Below are positions 46,950-59,694 of a DNA stretch of 64,000 nucleotides, piece by piece. Below the pieces are notes generated by a model. That model had not been told where the DNA came from. It worked only from the letters and a program-made list of their open reading frames with translations, and searched no databases. The DNA is from Penium margaritaceum (taxonomy: Eukaryota > Streptophyta > Zygnematophyceae > Desmidiales > Peniaceae): the NCBI GenBank assembly GCA_023375785.1, contig SZWC01004922.1, positions 57,006 to 121,005 on the forward strand. Direction: 5' to 3'. The translations under genes and the position numbers were made by a program. Numbering within the stretch: the stretch's first letter is position 1; every line of letters begins with the position of its first letter.

Positions 46950-49900
46950 GGTATACTGCTAAAAGTTTAGTTTCGAGGATGCAAAATTCGCTAAATGGTA
47001 CCGGCACTATTGGATGGGGGAGCTTCACACAGATTCGTGAGCAACAGCATGGTTTGCAGACCAAACCAGGGGTGTTTGAAGGAAAAACAGTCGACAGGAG
47101 ATTGTAGATATGGAGACTCCGAGAACCACTACGACTAAACGTCGGGGATCTACGGGATGTAACGGTCTGGAGGTCTTGTCCAATGAGCGATCAAAAAATC
47201 ATCCTCGAACGAGATTTCCAATACCGGCACAACCCGTAGGTGGAATGGAACAGCAACGATGTCTACATGGCAATTGACATAGCCAAAAAAAACTTTTGTG
47301 TGCAGGACGGAAGCCGACAATGAAAGCAGGAAGGTGGAAGCAGCAGAGGAAGCGGCGAGAGCTGGAAATCCACAACATATGCAGCCAATACACCTCAAGG
47401 TGGCCAAGTACTACATACGATGAGGAGCATGTGCGTGGCTCGTATATCTTGAGCCAATACAAGAAGCGAAAGTGGCAGAAGTTGACTCACCATCGGCCTC
47501 ATCAGCCTTATTGGCCTCATCAACCTCATCAACAAAGTTCGTCATGGTATCCGAAAGGTTCGCACCACTCATATTGGAGTTTGCGAACGTCTTTTCCAAC
47601 GAACTCCTTAGAGCCTTACCTCCTCAACGCGACATCAACCATCGCATCGAACTGAAGACGGGGAGCAGAACTATAGCTAAAGGGGCTTGTGGAATTAGCG
47701 ATCACGAGCTGATTGAGCTTGAAAAGCAGCTTGACAAGATGCACGGTCAAGGGTTCATCTGCCCATCCACATCACCACACGCCACGCCAGTTCATTTCTC
47801 AAAAAAAGGCTGGTGAGATGCAGATGTGCGTGGACTATCGGGAATTGAAAAACGCTACCATCAAGAACCGCTACCCTCTTTTTCAAGCTGATGAACTTTT
47901 CGACCAACTCCGAGGGGCTCAAGTTTTAAGCAAAATTGATTTGCGTAGTGGATTCACAAAACACGCGTGACAGATGCTGACATCAAGAACATGGCGTTCC
48001 AAACCTGGGATGGGCATTTCAAGTTCACTGTAATGCCGTTCGGACTAACGGATGCCTCGGCGATGTTCATGGGAACAATGAACAACATTTTCCGACCATA
48101 CCTCAACGATTTTGTCATGATGTACCTTGACAACATTATGGTGTACAGCTGTACCCCGGAGGAGGAGGATGGACATCTTTGAAAAGTTCTCAAAGTCTTA
48201 CAAAGAGAGAAGTTTTTTAGGAAACTCTCAAAGTGCGAATTTGGCCGCCGGTCGATCTAGTTTTTGGATTAAAAAAAGTGGTAGCCGTTGCTCCTTGGCC
48301 GACACCAACCAGAGTTTAAGTCATTCTAGTTTTCCTTGGCTTCTGCAATTACTACTGGTACTTTGTACGGGATTATGCCCTTATGTCAGCACCTCTTTCT
48401 GTCCTCACTCAAAAAGAAAACGAGTGGGAGTGGGGATACAACGAACAAGAAGCGTTCACCACTTTGCGGAATGCCTTCGGCACTAGCTCTACGATTAGCC
48501 AATCCAACGATCGACTACATCGTGGCTACAGATGCGACAGAAGAACCCATTGGTGCGGTCCTCTTATAAGACCACATCAATGGCGAGCAACGGGTCATCA
48601 ACATGTCTCGAAAATTGCAAGCCAGAACTCAACGATGCCGTACACAAGAAAGACATGTTGGCGGTCGTACACGCGTTCAAGACATGGTGGTTTAACCTGG
48701 ATTGTTGGTGATGAATCGTGCGCATCGACCACCATACGTTAGAAACATCTAAAAACTAGCCAAATCTCAATCTACATCAAGCCACCTGGATGAAGTTACT
48801 TGATTCAAGGTTAGACTACAACATTGAGTACAGGCCAGGCAAAATCAACCCGGCGGACGCACTCTGCCGCTGACCAGATTTAGTGGCTAACGTAGCAATG
48901 TTATAGCTACAGCGCGACACGTACCACAAGGCTATGACCAGCACGGCGGGTACGACAAGGCAAAATTCTGGAAGGACGCACCCTACTAGCCACGGTGCTT
49001 CACTCACCAAGTGGTCTTCCCCTCGAACAATGAACTTTGCTGCATGCTGCTTGAAGAACGCCACAACACCAGACCAGGTGGACACTTCAAAGAGCACAAG
49101 ACGCTGAAGAAGCTAGCAAAAATTTACTAGTGGGACAAGATGCAATCCAACGAGGTGAACTTATGCAAATCCTATGACACATGTCAGCGACAAAAATCCC
49201 ATCACACACAGCCACCCGGACTTCTGCAACCGCTCCCTATTATGACGCAACCATGGACCGACATCTCCATGGACTTCGTCACAGGATTACCAGGCACACC
49301 CGAGGGATATGACGCAATCCTCGTGGTAGTCGACAGGTTTTGAAAAATTTCCTACTTCATTCCTACAATAATCGCCGTTACCTTTGACGGAACAGCACGA
49401 CTATGTCTAAACAACATCGTGCGGCTACACGGTGTAACAAGAACCATAACGAGCAACAGAGACGGTCGATTCACCAGCCATTTTTGGCGCAAATTGATCA
49501 CTCGTCATGGCAGCGAAATTCAAATTTCAACGGTGTTTCATCCTCAACCCGATGGTCAAACGGAGCGTCCAACCCAGATATTTGAATAACTTCTCTGAAA
49601 ACTTTACAAACCTCACGGAACAGATTGAGCACAAAAACTCCCGACCACCAAAATCGCATACAATTCGGCAGTTTCCATCGCAACAGGTAAAACTCTTTTT
49701 GAGGTGGTGTATGGAAAAAATCCTGCCACACTAGCTGGACTACAAAGTTGCAGCAACATCACCGCAGTCGACGTTCAACACCAAGACTTCAATGGCAGAC
49801 ACTCGTGATGACACAAGCAGTAATGAAACGAGCAGCTGATTGACATCGCAGCGACAGAGTATTCGCCGCCGGTGACAAAGTCCTCTTTAGCTCAAAAAAC

Positions 49901-50325
49901 ATCAAAATCCGCAGAATCAAACATTCAAAGCTCAGACCTAGATGGTTGGGACCGTTTGAGAGTGAGCGCATGCAAACCCCCGTGGTTGCATGCCTCAAAC
50001 TCCATGACACTATGCAATTTCATCCGTTGTTCCATATAAGGCGCCTCAAGCACTACCGAGACACCGGAGAGAACTTCCCTAGCAGAGATGTTCCTCCTCC
50101 GCCTCTCTTTCAAGTGGACGAAGACACATAGTACATCATCGAGGACATCCCTGGCCATCGACGACAAGGCAAGACAACCAGACATCTTGTCAAGTGGTAC
50201 GGCTAGGACGCTGCGCATAATAGCTGAGAACCCTACGACAACCTCTGAAACATCGATCACCTAATTGACAGTTGTTACCACCGTCACCGGGCCAAATTTT
50301 TACGAGCGCCGAGAAGTCACGGCTA
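46950..50325 (+). pseudogene. pol region of gypsy copy B (fossil)
   Basis: RT blocks [39 protein letters not shown] and FGLTDASAMF; RNase H; integrase core start DISMDFVTGLPGTPEGYDA; chromodomain HLVKWYG. Same order as copies A and C. Broken many times. Confidence 0.8.
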
Positions 50326-50338
50326 AAAGGGATGGAAG

Positions 50339-50913
50339 TGTTATGTACCAGATGTACATGAGTCCCTAATCTCTCTGAATGGACATTTCAGTCATTACAA
50401 AAACAACCCATCGCGTCGCGAGACCGTGGCTTTCACTCCGACGGTTGAGGGCAAACTAGCCAATTGGCCCCACCTTTAGTGAATCTTACCCAACCTTCTG
50501 ACAACTTTGACCACTCTCACGAACCTACAAACAAAAGTACCACGACCTTTCGGTCAACTTCTCAACACACCAAGACGAATATAGAATTGTAAAGATGCAT
50601 CTCATATCTTCACCATCGATTCTCAAAGACCCCGGACTTCTCGGCGGACCTTCTCAAATTTGACCACTCACGATGCGACTTCGCACGCGTTGCTTGACCA
50701 ACGACCCAACAACCCCGACTATACCTTGTTTGTAACTCGGCATTTATATATATATACATATACATATATATGTATATATGTTAGATCATTCCGAGATTTG
50801 TCATCAAAGCACACTTACCGCTGACTATAAACTGCTCAAGTGTCTAAATTCTAAACTGTGTTTTTCCTTGTAACTTCTACCTCTTCACCATCTACGCTCC
50901 ATTCCACATAGAG
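50339..50913 (+). repeat. Shared middle LTR of copies B and C
   Basis: Starts TGTTATGTACCAGATG just after the PPT of copy B (AAAAGGGATGGAAG, 50325-50338). Ends CATAGAG, two bases before the perfect PBS of copy C (TGGTATCAGAGCGCA, 50916). It includes a TA/CATA-rich run at 50744-50780. Confidence 0.88.
50744..50780. repeat. AT-rich microsatellite in the middle LTR
   Basis: ATATATATATACATATAC and similar units, partly self-complementary. The other family 2 LTRs have only short ATACACATG-like sequence here. Confidence 0.85.
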
Positions 50914-51095
50914 CGTGGTATCAGAGCGCACCGGTGCTGGAGATGCATCCGACTACTTAACCCATCCGGAGGACTACCTCGCACGAGCCGTTAGTGCATC
51001 TCGCATGTCAAGACTTTACATACTTTGCGACCCTGATGTGAGACGAGGGAGCACAACCAACGATAAGCAACGGGTCTTCGGTGACAACTTCGAAG

Positions 51096-52260
51096 ATGGA
51101 GGAGATGAACATGCCAGTGCACGCAAATCTAAAGCAACGGCAAACACTGGCATGGCAGGCTTTGTAGCATCTGTGACAACCCCTACGGCTCCAGTGACAG
51201 ATCCGGTCACAAACCGAATGGCGATGAACTAGCCGCCCCAACGGACAGCCTCGACGAAGACAATAGGGATGACAGGTGGCACTGGATGACTGGCGTTGAT
51301 CAACGAGGAATTGGCGAACATGTCTCCGCACTGAAAGGAATCAACAACCACCTCCTCCAACAACATAATGCCGCGATGGAGGTTCTTGGCAACGCATGCA
51401 TGCGTGAAGCGGTGCTGGTCAGGAGAAATTCCCAACTTTCAAGCAAACCCGATATTCGTCCTGCTCCACCAGAATCGTTTGATCCCGCAAGGTCAAAAGG
51501 ACCCACTGTTTGGATGATGCTAACAAGTTTGGAGGTGTACCTCACCGCTCCTGGGGTCAATGATGATCAAAGCAAAGTTTTCCTCACGACCACGCTTTTG
51601 TTTGGCACGGCGTTAACCTGGTGGTCCGATCTAAAGACCATCCAACAGCAGCAGGAGACCGGCGGAGCAACATCAACGGCCAACAGCGCCCATCTCACAT
51701 CACCAACGGAAGGTGTTCTACCCTTGGAGCACATCCACCCATAGTGGTAAGACGCGCTGTCGCCACCAACCGACTGAAACAAAATTTTGTGCACAATGTT
51801 GGAAAGCTTAGGATTGCTGAACAAGAAATCCAACACATGGTACAAGCTCAAAAGTCTACTTTAGCAGTCCAACGTGGCGAAGTACACACGGAGATTCCGC
51901 GAGATTATTACCAGAGCAGACATCGCCCTCGACAAATTCTGTTTTCACTACAACAACGGCCTCAAGCGAGACATTGACAAGCAATCGCTATCTTCGGCAT
52001 CCAAAAATGACTTGCCGCGGATGATTGCAACAACAGAAAGGATCGACAATGGTGAGTACAACGCTCTGATCTCAGAATCTTACGGCTTGCAACCTCCTAA
52101 CCACAACTATCTTGGAAACAAAAAGAACTAGTCAACGGACTCCTCGACTCTGATGAAAGTGGACACCGTCAACTAGAGAGACATGCAAACATGCTACAAC
52201 TGCAAAAACACTAGGCACATCGCTTGCAACAGTCCAAGCAAGCAGCAGGCCAAAAAGGGG
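51096..52260 (+). pseudogene. gag region of gypsy copy C (fossil)
   Basis: Conserved start (ATG 51096), core with ESFDPARSKGPTVWMML and LTWWSDLKTIQQQ, and a knuckle region CYNCKNTRHIACN near 52.2 kb. Broken. Confidence 0.78.
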
Positions 52261-52439
52261 TGGAAGTCACAGTAAAATGAGTCGAGAAACGGCAGAGGGC
52301 AGGAGCAAGAGGCGCAAATCTTGTCTGTAAGGAGCGATCTGCGTCAAACAATCGCCCATCAGAAAGGCCTAGATTGTCACAGAGGTTTTTTTGAGATTGT
52401 GAATGCGACAAGGGGTACACGGACCACCAACCGGCGATA

Positions 52440-55400
52440 CTACTAAAAGTTCAGCCTCAAGGATGCAGAAATCGCAGAACGGTACCAGCACGATTGGATG
52501 GAGGAGCTTCACACAGCTTCGTAAGCAACAACATGGTTTGTAAGCTGGGTTTGCAGACCAAAGAAGGGGTGTTTGAAGGGAAAACCATCGACAGGAGACT
52601 ACAAATTAGGAAACTCTGACAACCACTATGACTACAAGTGGGAGATGTACAAGATGTAACGATCTGGAGGTCTTGTCCCATGCGTGGTCATGAAATCATC
52701 CTAGAAGAATATTTCCTGTACCGGCACAATCCACAGGTTGATTGGATCAACGGTGACGTCTACATGGAGATTGACTGCGCAAAACGACAACTTTAGCGTG
52801 TGGGACAGATGCCGACAACGGAAGCAGCAGAGGTGGAAGTAGCAGAGGAAGCTGTGGAAGCAAGAAAATGACAACCTCTGCAACCTATACCGCTCAACAT
52901 GGCTAAGCAATGTATACGACAAGGAGCTTGTGCGTGGCTCATACATCTCGAGCGAATGGAAGAAGCGGAAGTAACAATGGTTGACTCATTATCGGCCTCA
53001 CTAGCCTCATTGGCATCAACATAGTTTGCGATGGTACCCAAAGAGTACGCACCCCTCATCAAGAGTTTACAAACGTCTTCCCCAACAAACTTCCAATGAA
53101 TTTACCTCCTCAGCGGAACATCAACCACCACATCAAACTGAAGCGGGGCAGCAGACCTACCGTTCAAAGGGCCTCTCGGATGAGGAATCACGAGTTGACC
53201 GAGCTAAAAAAACAGCTTTTCGAGATGCTCAGTCAGGGTTTCATCTACCCTTCCTTGTCACCACACGAAGCACCAATGCTATTAATTAGAAAGAAAAGTG
53301 GCAAGATGCGGATGTGCGTGGATTATTCGGCTTTGAACGACACTGTCATGAAGAACCACTGTCCTCTTCTCCGAGTTGATGAACTTTTCGACCAACTCGG
53401 AAGGGCTCAAACTTTTGGCAAAATCTACTTACGCAACGGATGGCACCAAATACACGTGGCAGATGCAGACATCGAGAAGACGGCGTTCCCAACTTGCTAT
53501 GGGCACTTTGAGTTCATGGTTTTATCGTTCGGACTCACAAATGCCCCGGCGACGTTTATGGTGGCAATGATCAATGTTTTCCATCCGTACCTTGATGATT
53601 TTGTCGTGGTGGATGTTGATGACATTCCGGTGTACAACCACAATGCGGATGGACATCGTCGAAAAGTTCTCAAACTTTTACAAGGAGATGTTTTCTCTGG
53701 AAAGCTCTTGAAATGCTACTTCGGTGGTCGTTGAATCAAGTTTTGAGGTCACATCATCAACGGCGGACGGATCACCATGGATCCGAAAAAAGTGGCAACA
53801 GTTGTTGATTGGCCGGTGCCGACCAACATTCGAGAAATTCTTGTTTTTCTCAGATTCTGCAGCTACTACCGGCGCTTTGTACTGGACTACGCCTGAGTGT
53901 CAGTGCCTCTTTCGGACCTCAATCAGAAATAAAACGAGTGGCGGTGGAGAGACATCAAACAAGAAGTGTTCATCGCTTTGCGGAATGCTCTGGCCTTAAC
54001 GCCAACCCTACGATTAGCCGATCCAACAAACGACTACGTCATGATCACGGATGCATCAGATCAAGCCATTGGTGCAGTTCTTCTTCAAGACCATGGAAAT
54101 GGAGAACAACCCGTCGCATACATGTCTTGAAAGCTGCAAGGACCGGAACTCAACTATCTCATGCACGAGAAGGAGATGTTGGAGTTCGTGCACACGTTCA
54201 AGACCTGGTGATGCTATGTGGAGTGTCGTTGATGCATCGTGCACACCGACCATCACGCGTTAAGACATCTAAAGATGCAGCCGAATCTGAGTCGCCGTCA
54301 AACCCAATGGATGGAGTTCCTTGAGTTTGGGTTTGACTACAAAATCAAGTACCACCTAGGAAAAATCAATCCAGCGGATGCACTAAGTCGTCGACCATAT
54401 TCTCTTGCTGACATGGCAACACTACAACTATTGCGAGACCCATACCTCGAGCAATTGTTCGCACAAGGCTACGACCAACATGGCGGATATGATAAAGCGT
54501 AATTCTGGTTTGATGCACCCTACTGGCGACGGCGCTTCACTCGCCAACTGGTCTTTCCCCTAATTGACGCACTTCACCATATGCTGCTCAAAGAATGCCA
54601 CGACACCTGACCAGGTGGACACTTCGGAGCGGGCAACCCGCTAAAGAAGTTGGCAAGAAACTATTGGTAGGACAAGATGCAATCCGATGTGGCCAACTTT
54701 TGCAAATCATGTGACTCATTTCAGCGACAAAAATCTCGTCGCATGAGGCCACCCGGACCTCTGTAACCACTCCATGTTCCAATGGAACCACGGACAAACA
54801 TCTCCATGGACTTCTTCATATGATTACTGGTCACACCTAAGGGATATGACGCAATCCTAGTGGTCATCGACAGGTTTTCCAAGAGGTCCCACTTCATTCC
54901 GACAACGACTACCGTCACCGCCGAAGGAACAGCATGGTTATTTCTAAACAACATCGTGTGGCTACAAAATGTACTGAGAACCATCACAAGCAACCGAGAC
55001 GGTCAATTCACCAGCCTTTTTTGGCACGAGCTGATGACTTGCTTCGACAGCAGAATTCATTTTTCCATGACGTTTTATCCTCAAACCGACGGCCAAACCG
55101 AGCGGAAAAATCAGACGCTCGAACAGCTTCTCTGAACACTCTGCAAACCTCACTGGACGAATAGGGCATTAAAACTTTTGACGGCCAAAATTGCATACAA
55201 TTTGGCATTTTCCATCCCAACGGGTTAATCCATTCAAAGTGGTGTATGGCAAACTTCCCGCCACACTAGCCAGACTACAAAGTTGCAAAAACATTTGTGT
55301 AGTAGACGTTCAATGTCGAGACTTCACCACCACCACGGGAGACACTCGCAAAGACACAAGCAGCGATGAAGCGAGCAACTGACCGACATCACAACAACGA

Positions 55401-55870
55401 CGTTTTTTCCGCTGGCAACAAAGCCCTCCTCAGCTCAATAAACATCAAACTCCGAGGATATGACCATTTGAAGCTCAAACCCCGATGGTTGGGACCGTTT
55501 GAGATCGAGCGCATGCAAACCCCTGTGGTTGTATGAATGAAACTCCCCGACACTAAGCAAATTCATCCAGTGTTCCATGTCAGTAGACTATAGCACTACC
55601 GTGACCCAAGAGAGAACTTTCCTAGCAGAGATGCCTCTCCTCTGCCTCTCGTTCAAGTGGACGAAGACACGGAGTACGTCATCGAGGACATCTTTGGCCA
55701 CTGACGACCAGGCTAGATGTCAGAATATCTCGTCAAGTGGCACGGCTATGACATCGCGTAAAACAGTTGGGAACCCTACGACAACCTCCGAGATGGCGAT
55801 CATCTCATCGACAGTTACTTCCGCCGTCACCGAGCCACATTTGTACACGCGCCGAGATGTCGCGGTTGAA
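52440..55870 (+). pseudogene. pol region of gypsy copy C (fossil)
   Basis: Protease region (LDGGASHSF-like start near 52.49 kb); RT with KKQLFEMLSQGFIYPS, MCVDYSALND, WHQIHVADADIEKTAF, FGLTNAPATF; RNase H with GKINPADALSRRP at its end (54.36-54.40 kb); integrase with YPQTDGQTERKNQTLEQLL (55.08-55.13 kb); chromodomain EDTEYVIEDIFGH (55.66-55.70 kb). Broken many times. Confidence 0.85.
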
Positions 55871-55881
55871 TGGGGGGGAAG

Positions 55882-56398
55882 TATTACGTACTAGACGTAG
55901 ATGAGTCCCTTATCTTCCCGAGTGGGCATTTCTGCTATGATACAAACAACCCATTGCCTCGCAAAGACCGCGATATTCACTTCGACAGTTGAGGGCAAAC
56001 CAGCCACCTGTCCCGCCATCAGTGGGTATTCTAGAACCTTCCGACAGCTTTGACCACTCTCGCGAGGCAATGAAGAGAATAACCACCACCTTTCGGTCGA
56101 CTTCTCGACGCACCAAGACGAATATGGATTTATAGAGATTCACCTCGCATATTCAATGTCGATTCTCAAAGACCCCCGACTTCTCAACGGAGCTTCTCGA
56201 ATCCGACCGTTCACGACGCGTCTCCGCCCGTGTCACTCAACCAATGACCCAACTACCCCGACTATGCCTCATTCATAACTCGGCACTTGTATACATATGA
56301 TCAATCATTCCGATATCTATCATTGAAGTGACCTTATCGCTAATTGTGAAACTTTCAAGTGTTTTAAATTCTGAATCTGGTTTTTTCTCGCAACTTAT
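55882..56398 (+). repeat. 3' LTR of gypsy copy C, cut by a copia
   Basis: Starts TATTACGTACTAGACG after the PPT GGGGGGGAAG. It stops at CGCAACTTAT, about 55 bases before the family's normal end, exactly where a copia LTR begins. Confidence 0.82.
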
Positions 56399-57042
56399 TG
56401 TTTTGAATTGTGACGTTCTTGTCGACCTGTACAGTTTACTCTGACCACTTGGCCATGCCAATCCCCTTGCAGATCCTTGATGCGGACCCTGTTGGTACCG
56501 GTGCGTTGTCTCGTGGCGGACTACCAGCTTGGAGCATACCAACGACCGTCCCAAAGCTCTGGACGCTGCCCAAGACCTCCTACACTTTTTTCTGTAGCAC
56601 GTAGGAGTTTATCGGTGGACTAGTCGTGGGCCTGATCTGCATTTTTTGCATTATGCATCCACGGTTTGATGCTGGATGCATGCATATGACCAGCCGTAGA
56701 GTCTGGCTTGTGATTTTGCACGCTTAGGTTCAGACGGCGTAGCATTTTGACATGTCTGCGCTGAGTTACGATCAAAATAGTGGTTTTGGGCCGGTTTTAG
56801 GATAGATCTTGTGTTGTCGCGTGCGACACCCGCTGTGCGCCGCGGCAGGTACTTAAGCCATGGACCTGTCATTTGTCATTTCTCTCTGCAAATGATGTTA
56901 AAGCATTATGACACTTTGCCTTGTGTCTCCTAGCCAGACCTTTGCCGTTGTGTGTACAACTTGTGACTGTCGTCATTGTCTCATCAGGCACTGACATCTA
57001 AGCAACGGCTCTATCGCTAGGAAGCTTCCACACATCTTCTCA
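56399..57042 (+). repeat. 5' LTR of the right-hand copia
   Basis: Starts TGTTTTGAATTGTGACG, matching TGTTGCGATTTGTGACG at 63426. The alignment runs without a large indel to 56974, where the 3' copy meets the window edge. The end is set by the PBS, with a few bases of uncertainty. Confidence 0.88.
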
Positions 57043-57056
57043 TGATATTAGAGCGG
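57043..57056 (+). other. Primer-binding site of the right-hand copia
   Basis: TGATATTAGAGCGG resembles TGGTATCAGAGCGG (two changes) and directly follows the LTR. Confidence 0.75.
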
Positions 57057-57073
57057 TGAGAAATTTCTCACCG
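57054..57073. repeat. 20-bp perfect palindrome after the PBS
   Basis: CGGTGAGAAATTTCTCACCG is exactly self-complementary and overlaps the last bases of the PBS. In element RNA it would form a hairpin or a dimer contact. Confidence 0.95.
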
Positions 57074-57089
57074 AGTTACACAGTAGCGA

Positions 57090-57610
57090 CTCAGCAGCGC
57101 AGCAGCAGTGAGCATCACCGCTACAGCCAATCCACAGGGACCTGTGGACGACAGAAGACTGTCGTCGACGTCATCCACCTTCAGCACGTGAGAGTGCATG
57201 AGTAGCAGCCGCTAGCAGCAGCTAGCGCCAGATGCAACAGGCGGTAGCCACTAGCAGCTACTAACATTGGCACTAGCAGTGGGGGCAATAGGTTATTGCT
57301 ATAGCAGGCGGCGGCGGGCAACATCAGTAGTAGCGTGCTGTAGTAGCAGTGCGCAACAGGAGCAACGCACAACAGCGCTACGCAGCGGCGGCGGAAACAG
57401 CGGAGGGAAGCAGGAGCAACATTGAGCACTAGTAGTAGCAGCATGCATTAGCAGCAACAGCAGCGTAGCAGCAACACACGGCAAGAGCAGCCCGTAGTAG
57501 CAGCGATGCATAGCAATAGCAGTAGTAGCGCGCAACTGCTACCATAGTTGCGCACGCAGTCGTGTAGCTACTGGTACAGGTGCAGACACAGTAACAACAG
57601 CTAAGCACAA
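57090..57610 (+). repeat. AGC/TAG-rich low-complexity leader
   Basis: About 500 bases of irregular AGCAGC, TAGCAG and GCAACA units between PBS and gag. No coding frame is supported; the open frames there are composition effects. Confidence 0.85.
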
Positions 57611-57889
57611 GCTGCTACGGAGCACCCGTGCCCCCCTACCCCCCTGCACACTAAGGCAACAACCTCAAGGATTGTGAAAAAAAAGAGGGATGTCCAAATG
57701 TCAGCAGTTTTCTTGATGACGTCATCAGATCCGTGCTGACATCAGCAAACCCTTGCTGATGTCAACAATTGCCTTGGTCAAAAATTTGGTTGGAAAAGTG
57801 AAAAGTTGCCAGCTCTTCAACTCCTTGAGAAATGCTGACGGTTGTGCAATCCGACCAGTTTGACATCCCGGCCCATACTCAGTGCTCAC

Positions 57890-59560
57890 ATGGCTCCAAC
57901 CGGTGATAAGGGCAAAAGACCACTAGATCCCGCTTCCTCCTCCTCAAGGGTCACGAGCCCACGCTGGTAGGCTGTTGAGAACTTGCAAAGCCAACAAGAT
58001 GAGATGTGTCATCTACAGCAGCAGCAGTCTGGTGCCATCCGTACGCTCAGTGAGCTTCTTCGTGGTCAGTCCACGGCCCCACGGTCGACCTCCGAGTGTG
58101 GCACCCTCCGTAGAGCAGTCAACACCAGCACTGGTGACAGGAGCAGCATGCGACCCGCCATCACTAAATCCTTGGGATGAGGACCCCGACATGCCAAGCA
58201 TGGAGGGCGGCTCTCACGAGAGTTTGATTTGTGTGTTTCAGGAGTATCTCCGCCAGCTCCAGACGAGCTCTCAGCCTCCACACACGTCTCATTCCCGAGA
58301 TTCGATCCTCGCCTCATCTCTACCCTAGCAACTTTCCTCCTCGCGGTGTCTTCCCCATCCCTCGTCCTTCTCAGCCTGTGGTTGTTGTCCCTACGGAGTA
58401 GCAACCCAAGGATTTCGAGACACCGCCCGCACACTATGTGAGCGAGGAGGGTTTTGACTGCTGGGAGATCCTTTTCCAGCTTTGTGCCACTTCAGAGGGA
58501 GTGTGGCCCTACTACCACAGTCCGTATCAGATTAAACATTGAGCAAAGGGGTTGACAGTGGCCAGGGCGATGCGCTGACTCCTATACGCCATGCTGCACG
58601 AGACCGACGTAGACTTCCGCTCGTTCCTTGGAGAGGCCGGTGCAGGCATAGGTGCTTATCCACGTGGAGGCTGGGACCTGGCATTATCCTTGCTTACTAC
58701 GGAGACGAAAGCCACCCGGGCCGCCCACATTCGTGCTTTTCACTCCCTTCGTCGGGGACCAACCGAGTCTGCAGCCAACTACTAGCGACGCGCCATGCGC
58801 ATCTACACACGCCTTGGGACCTTAGGAGGCACGCAGCTTGGGCACTCCGCACGATCATGCTCTGAGTTTGCCTTGAGCACGTAGATATCTTCACCAGGTA
58901 TGGCGACGCCATGCTCGAGCCCTTCTCCACCTCCCTCTAACTTCTTCCCTCGGCGCATCAGCTTTTCCTCCATGTGAATTCCTCTCGTGAGGCAGCCGTG
59001 GCTTATCAGGAGAGTCCCCTTGCTGCAATAGTCATTGCATCACCACCGACGTCCCTCCTACCATCTACTCCTCCATCCTCTGGCACGTCCTCCTCTTCCT
59101 CTTCCACCCCAATTATCCTGACTCACACACAGGGTGTGGCAACAGCAGCACAAGGGAAGAAGGGGAGACGGAGACGCGGTTCGGGCCAGCAGCAACCACA
59201 GCAGCAGTAGTCATTGGGTAGTAGTCGTGGATGCTCTGTTCAACTATGGAGGCACCCATCGCTACAGCAAATGCCAGCAGCGGCTCAAATGGGCACGGAT
59301 CAATCGTGGGCTTCAAACTGCGCATGCACTACGGTCTACGTCGAGCAGCACATCCTTTGGGCGCACGGCAACTATGACTGCAACAGTTCTTGCTTCACCA
59401 CCGGTCAGCAAAGGCAACCCGGACCCACGTGACCGCACCATCGCCAAGCTCCATCACCTTCTTGCGCTTTGCTTTCAAGGAGGTGCAAGTGTGTTATCAC
59501 ATTTGAGTGGTCCACAAACTGTTTGTTTGTTTGTTTGTCCTTGTCGCTCTTGATGACTTA
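57890..59560 (+). pseudogene. gag region of the right-hand copia (fossil)
   Basis: Begins MAPTGDKGKRPLDPASS and runs through a Gln- and Pro-rich part to a Lys/Arg-Gln-rich tail near 59.15-59.2 kb (QGKKGRRRRGSGQQQPQQQ). I did not see an intact knuckle with confidence. Broken. Confidence 0.65.
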
Positions 59561-59694
59561 TGTTGGGGCGCAGAGCTGGCATGTGATGACGATGGGCTTG
59601 GATTCAGGAGTCTCACTTGTGTGCCCTTCATCGTTCCTCCTTACCTGTTGCCTATCGCCCGTCTGAGGTCGAGTGTTCCATTGCCCGTTGAGCA

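Larger units (their letters stand above)
44954..50913 (+). mobile_element. Ty3/gypsy family 2, copy B, broken
   Basis: About 6 kb: 5' LTR (44954-45502), PBS (TGGTATCAGAGCG at 45505), gag (from ATG 45684), protease (47.0-47.25 kb), reverse transcriptase (47.6-48.4 kb), RNase H (48.4-48.9 kb), integrase (49.0-49.75 kb), chromodomain (50.1-50.32 kb, with HLVKWYG), PPT (50325-50338) and 3' LTR (50339-50913), which is also the 5' LTR of copy C. Broken many times. Its two LTRs differ at about one base in five by eye. Confidence 0.82.
50339..56398 (+). mobile_element. Ty3/gypsy family 2, copy C, tandem with copy B, broken
   Basis: About 6 kb: shared 5' LTR (50339-50913), PBS (50916), gag (from ATG 51096) with knuckle near 52.19-52.23 kb, protease (52.48-52.78 kb), reverse transcriptase (53.1-53.9 kb), RNase H (54.0-54.42 kb), integrase (54.5-55.25 kb), chromodomain (55.6-55.86 kb), PPT (55872-55881) and 3' LTR (55882-56398), into which a copia has inserted. 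The best preserved of the four family 2 copies, but still broken many times. Confidence 0.85.

Noticed and set aside
56480-56510. Short match TGTTGGTACCGG to 22868-22880 as evidence of a copia LTR there
   Set aside because: Only about a dozen bases agree and the flanks do not align.
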